Shown one piece after another: positions 61,901 to 64,000 of a stretch of DNA of 64,000 bases (position 1 is its first letter; every line of letters starts with the position of its first letter). Source of the stretch: Streptomyces sp. NBC_00083 (GTDB lineage: Bacteria; Actinomycetota; Actinomycetes; Streptomycetales; Streptomycetaceae); NCBI RefSeq assembly GCF_026343295.1, contig NZ_JAPELY010000003.1:868001-932000 (forward strand), in the 5' to 3' direction. The position numbers were made by a program, and so were the translations under genes. The notes beneath the pieces were generated by a model that saw nothing but the letters and a program-made list of their open reading frames with translations, did no database searches and had not been told where the DNA came from.

Positions 61901-62132
61901 CGTGGAGCGCGGCAAGCTCGCCGACCTCACCCTCGTCGACGGCGACCCGCTCGCCGACTTCGACTCCCTGGTGCGCACCACCGCCGTGCTCCGGGCCGGC
62001 ACGCTCCACACGACCGCCGACCTGGTCGCCGCGTTCGAGCCGCACGAGCGTCATGCGGCGGCCACGAGCGAGGACTGGCTGGAGGTGGGCCGCCTGATGC
62101 GACGCGACGGCTGCTGCGACGGCGCGACCTGA
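58944..62132 (+). CDS. Tat-exported beta-propeller amidohydrolase
   Basis: Protein of 1062 aa. Tat-type signal (LSRRQLLAAATAAGAVTAVG). Residues ~50-640 are repeated WSPDG-type (PD40/TolB) blades: SPDGTLVAFCAYQGGGYHIW, WSPDGTRIVFASERGGDP, WSPDGRRILFVRAR, LSPDGHRIAFAALNS. From ~640 an amidohydrolase TIM barrel follows: VVPGLWDAHTHPW (HxH metal ligands), DFVKTYVRAP (possible bridging lysine), RSGSHLVSPG, EFGHATTATG and LIALGTDQPL (Asp). The propeller plus amidohydrolase fusion is known in secreted imidazolonepropionase/prolidase-like proteins; the substrate may be a peptide or cyclic amide. Confidence 0.9.
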   Translation: MDRDPIASALTLSRRQLLAAATAAGAVTAVGAAPARAATRPGRPSLSFTAATNGAASLSPDGGHLIAEVQDVLWSLPRAGGPAEPLTPAGLEPTRPVHSPDGTLVAFCAYQGGGYHIWTMRPDGSEVRRRTDGPWDDRGPAWSPDGTRIVFASERGGDPVAGSASRIHVLDLRSGGLSRITGLPGQDGPLQDGAWEDFDPTWSPDGRRILFVRARAVTTPFGSLGVEARTVAAVPATGAGAVALVHTETETAQVMTPALAPDGRRLAYLRTTSAPGASCVLVVDGAAVPVAGDIAPMPPRWTAGGELLLTLDGRFTLVHPDRPARTEPIPFAGTLPVDRPRYRVKSYDLGEERVRPVRGIHLPALSPDGHRIAFAALNSLWIADTSGSRPPRRLHQAPVTRYLLGPVWARDGRSLVYADDRDGLLGVYRRDLATGAESALATGGRVHPALSPDGTRLAALDMTGRLMVRDLASGTERAVATPLGGGGLPGRPSWSPDGRYLALCDRNRLNLRFREGYNVIRVVDTTTGADRLHAVAPHVSIADRYGSGPVWSPDGRWMAVVVESALWLLPVAPDGTPQGPPRALTTEPADHPSWSGDSMTLLYLSGARLRLIGVGGGAARTVRLALDQRRPAPADTVVHAGRLWDGTGETARDEVDIVVRAGRIASVEPHRRRAAQRTVDASDKTVVPGLWDAHTHPWQSTYGARQTVGQLTYGITTAVSLGGFAHEQARVREAVATGQLAGPRLLTTGELLDGSRVAYSMGRAHRTEAGLARSLERGVALDWDFVKTYVRAPSWLMKEAARFAHERLGVRSGSHLVSPGVEVGQDLTTHLLATQRAEFGHATTATGRAYEDVVEIYTARGVDFALIMTPFTSAPLLGADPGLADDPRVTVVMPPWDTAAVRKAATEPPTDAQLAALRTETDVYRRVLDGGGLIALGTDQPLVPVGLSLHLGLRALHRGGLSPAAALRTATVHPARLFGLDKDLGTVERGKLADLTLVDGDPLADFDSLVRTTAVLRAGTLHTTADLVAAFEPHERHAAATSEDWLEVGRLMRRDGCCDGAT

Positions 62133-62142
62133 CAGGGGCGGG

Positions 62143-62166
62143 GCCGGGCCGCCCGTGCGGCCCGGC
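62143..62166. terminator. 10-bp perfect-stem hairpin
   Basis: GCCGGGCCGC (62143-62152) pairs with GCGGCCCGGC (62157-62166), 4-nt loop, between the amidohydrolase gene and the convergent small gene. Confidence 0.7.
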
Positions 62167-62192
62167 TCCGCAGAACCGGCGGTGCCCCGCGG

Positions 62193-62483
62193 TCAGCCGA
62201 GGGCGCCGAGCCCCTTGGCGAGGTCGTCGCCGTTCATGACCGGCATCAGATCGATCCTGGCGCCGAAGTCCTGCATGAACGGCTCGGCGATCTTCGGGAT
62301 CTCGGAGGAGTCGGCCATGTCGAAGATGATGAGCGCCGTACGACGGCCGTCCTCCGCGGTGAAGTACGCCGCCTCCGGGCGGATGGTCTCCATGATGGAC
62401 TGCATCGACTTGGTCATCGTGCCGTCGCGGATGGACTCGTTGGTCTTCTCGGTGTCGAGCTGTGCCTTCAGCAGTACGCGCAC
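62193..62483 (-). CDS. Small ferredoxin-like/DUF3303-type protein
   Basis: About 96 aa; GTG at 62483 with GAGGTG six bases upstream. The sequence VLLKAQLDTEKTNESIRDGT, AAYFTAEDGRRTALIIFDMA and EPFMQDFGARIDLMPVMN has the plan of small dimeric alpha/beta (ferredoxin-like, DUF3303/YCII-like) proteins. The family is widespread in Streptomyces with unknown function. Confidence 0.75.
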   Translation of the reverse strand: MRVLLKAQLDTEKTNESIRDGTMTKSMQSIMETIRPEAAYFTAEDGRRTALIIFDMADSSEIPKIAEPFMQDFGARIDLMPVMNGDDLAKGLGALG

Positions 62484-62644
62484 ACCACTCACCTCTTCCC
62501 GGCCGGGCGGGTGCGCTCGACGTACCGGTGGGTCCCGGCCGCGCTCCCTTCCAGCCTCTCCCTTTTGTCCCGGTACCACAATCGCTGCCCCGAACAGCCC
62601 ACCAGGACGCGCGGCCGGTCCGGGCAACGGGCTCCAATGGACGG

Positions 62645-63325
62645 GTGACCGCGCCCCCCGACGACTGCCTCGCGCGCAATGACTGGATCTGCGGCGCCTA
62701 TCTGTCGAGCCGTCGGCAGATCCTCTGGGACGCCGTCGTCCAGCACCTCCAGCTCACCGCGGTGTCCGTCCTGATCGGCCTCGTCATCGCCGTGCCCCTG
62801 GCCGTCGCCGCGCGCCGCTGGCGATGGGCCGCGGGACCCGTGCTCGCGGTGACCACGATCCTCTACACCATCCCCTCCCTCGCCATGTTCTCGCTGCTGC
62901 TCCCGGTGTACGGGCTCTCCGCCTCCATCGTCATCGCGGGCCTCGTCCTCTACTCCCTGACGCTGCTCGTACGGAACATCCTCGCCGGGCTGCGCGCCGT
63001 CCCCGAGGACACCCGGCAGGCGGCCCGCGGCATGGGCTACGGCCCGGTACGGCTGCTCCTCGCCGTGGAGCTGCCGCTCGCCGTGCCGGCCGCGATGGCC
63101 GGGCTGCGCATCGCCACCGTCTCCGCGGTGTCCCTGGTGACGGTCGGCGCCATCGTCGGCTACGGAGGACTCGGCAACCTGATCTACGCCGGGATGAACA
63201 CCTACTTCAAGGCGCAGGTGCTCACCGCCTCCGTGCTGTGCGTGGTCATCGCCGTCGCCGCCGACCTGGTGCTGCTCGGGATCCAGCGGCTGCTCACACC
63301 CTGGACGAGGGCGGTGCCGTCATGA
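62645..63325 (+). CDS. OpuB-type ABC transporter permease 1 (glycine betaine/choline)
   Basis: Protein of 226 aa from GTG. After DDCLARNDWICGAYLSSRRQ (a motif typical of OpuB permeases) come about six helices with the binding-protein-dependent EAA loop RQAARGMGYGPVRLLLAVELPLAVPAAMAG. The next permease starts within its stop codon (ATGA). The ATP-binding and substrate-binding genes are probably to the right of the window edge. Its role is osmoprotectant (betaine, choline, carnitine) uptake. Confidence 0.9.
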   Translation: MTAPPDDCLARNDWICGAYLSSRRQILWDAVVQHLQLTAVSVLIGLVIAVPLAVAARRWRWAAGPVLAVTTILYTIPSLAMFSLLLPVYGLSASIVIAGLVLYSLTLLVRNILAGLRAVPEDTRQAARGMGYGPVRLLLAVELPLAVPAAMAGLRIATVSAVSLVTVGAIVGYGGLGNLIYAGMNTYFKAQVLTASVLCVVIAVAADLVLLGIQRLLTPWTRAVPS

Positions 63326-63996
63326 ACACACTCTCCGAGACATGGTCGTGGCTCACCTCCGCCGCACACTGGTCGGGCGAGAACGGGATCTGGAACCGCC
63401 TCGTCCAGCACCTCTGGCTCACCGCGCTCTGCCTCGTCCTCAGCTGCCTCATCGCGCTGCCCGTCGCCCTGGTCCTCGGCCACCTCGGCAAGGGCGGGAC
63501 GCTCGCCGTCAACATCTCCAACGTGGGCCGCGCCGTACCCACCTTCGCCGTCCTGGTGCTGCTCCTGCTGACCCCGATCGGCGCGTACGGCGAGTGGCCG
63601 ACCATCATCGCGCTGATCCTCTTCGCCGTGCCGCCGCTGCTGACCAACGCCTATGTCGGCATGCGCGAGGTCGACCGCGACGTGGTGCGCGCGGCCCGGG
63701 GGATGGGCATGACCGGCCGCCAGCTCCTGTTCCGGGTCGAGCTGCCGCTCGCCCTGCCGCTCATCCTCACCGGCGTACGCATCGCGGCCGTCCAGCTCGT
63801 CGCGACCGCCACCCTCGCCGCACTGGCCGGCGGCGGGGGGCTCGGCCGGATCATCACCGCGGGGTTCAACCTGGCCTCCACTCCCCAAGTCGTCGCCGGC
63901 GCCGTGCTCGTGGCGGTGTTCGCGCTGGTCGTCGAGGGCATCTTCGAGGCGGTGCAGCGCTTCGCGCCGCAGTGGGCCAGAGGCGGCTTCGAGTGA
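63322..63996 (+). CDS. OpuB-type ABC transporter permease 2
   Basis: Protein of 224 aa. Six predicted helices with the EAA loop RAARGMGMTGRQLLFRVELPLALPLILTGVRIAA. It pairs with permease 1 as the heterodimeric membrane domain of an OpuB-like transporter. Its first ATG overlaps the preceding stop (ATGA), implying tight stoichiometry. The stop is complete (63994-63996), four bases before the window end. Confidence 0.9.
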   Translation: MNTLSETWSWLTSAAHWSGENGIWNRLVQHLWLTALCLVLSCLIALPVALVLGHLGKGGTLAVNISNVGRAVPTFAVLVLLLLTPIGAYGEWPTIIALILFAVPPLLTNAYVGMREVDRDVVRAARGMGMTGRQLLFRVELPLALPLILTGVRIAAVQLVATATLAALAGGGGLGRIITAGFNLASTPQVVAGAVLVAVFALVVEGIFEAVQRFAPQWARGGFE

Positions 63997-64000
63997 GGCC

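Overview
The window reads as actinobacterial chromosomal DNA, almost certainly Streptomyces. The base composition is very GC-rich with GC-rich third codon positions, GTG starts are common, and the family set is typical: DUF397 plus XRE/DUF5753, S-adenosyl methyltransferase (DUF574), DUF5997 beside an HTH-less LysR-like protein, class F sortase, Tat-exported cholesterol oxidase, mutAB-meaB. A short GC-rich interspersed sequence I associate with Streptomyces intergenic regions occurs twice near 41 kb. I see no rRNA, tRNA, CRISPR array, transposase or phage gene. The content (one-component regulators beside single enzymes, secreted proteins, few housekeeping genes) looks like accessory chromosome-arm sequence.

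Layout. 1-5.1 kb: a dikinase-like PEP/ATP-utilising protein (runs off the left edge) coupled to an ATP-grasp ligase carrying a TTA (bldA) codon, divergent from a PAS-LuxR regulator. 5.1-6.0 kb: a small membrane protein and a secreted repeat peptide. 6.3-9.8 kb: marR-MFS exporter operon and an AraC regulator. 9.9-16.5 kb: LysR, secreted serine hydrolase, SDR, alpha/beta hydrolase, OsmC, VOC and MOSC proteins. 16.7-20.3 kb: DUF397/XRE pair, a methyltransferase that appears to start with ATT, a sigma-like orphan and small proteins. 20.4-24.4 kb: FAD monooxygenase, AraC regulator and a divergent metallo-beta-lactamase-fold hydrolase. 24.5-29.5 kb: methylmalonyl-CoA mutase operon mutA-mutB-meaB. 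30-33 kb: a hypothetical protein and a SulP transporter. 33.4-37.1 kb: xanthine/aldehyde dehydrogenase-type Mo hydroxylase (FAD subunit plus fused FeS-Mo subunit).

37.2-38.7 kb: secreted SRPBCC protein divergent from its probable TetR repressor, with two operators. 38.7-40.9 kb: LysR divergent from a diaminopropionate ammonia-lyase-like gene. 41.4-43.7 kb: nitrobindin-like protein overlapping a Ser/Thr kinase tail to tail. 44.1-47.1 kb: a coupled pair with basic and acidic tails (gas-vesicle-accessory-like) and a CDF exporter. 47.5-49.3 kb: flavin reductase, isochorismatase-like hydrolase and MarR with a 30-bp operator. 49.3-50.4 kb: a SLOG-like protein with a two-helix membrane protein, the best candidate for an overlooked sensor-effector cassette. 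50.6-57.1 kb: DUF5997/LysR-like pair, XRE-cupin regulator divergent from a thioredoxin-reductase-like flavoprotein, cholesterol oxidase, AhpD-like/dehydrogenase operon. 57.1-62.5 kb: sortase F with its likely surface substrate, a large Tat-exported propeller-amidohydrolase, a small conserved protein. 62.6-64 kb: two OpuB-type ABC permeases at the right edge.

The recurring theme is small regulator-target units with visible palindromic operators between genes, translational coupling by ATGA/GTGA overlaps, and strong GC hairpins between convergent genes.
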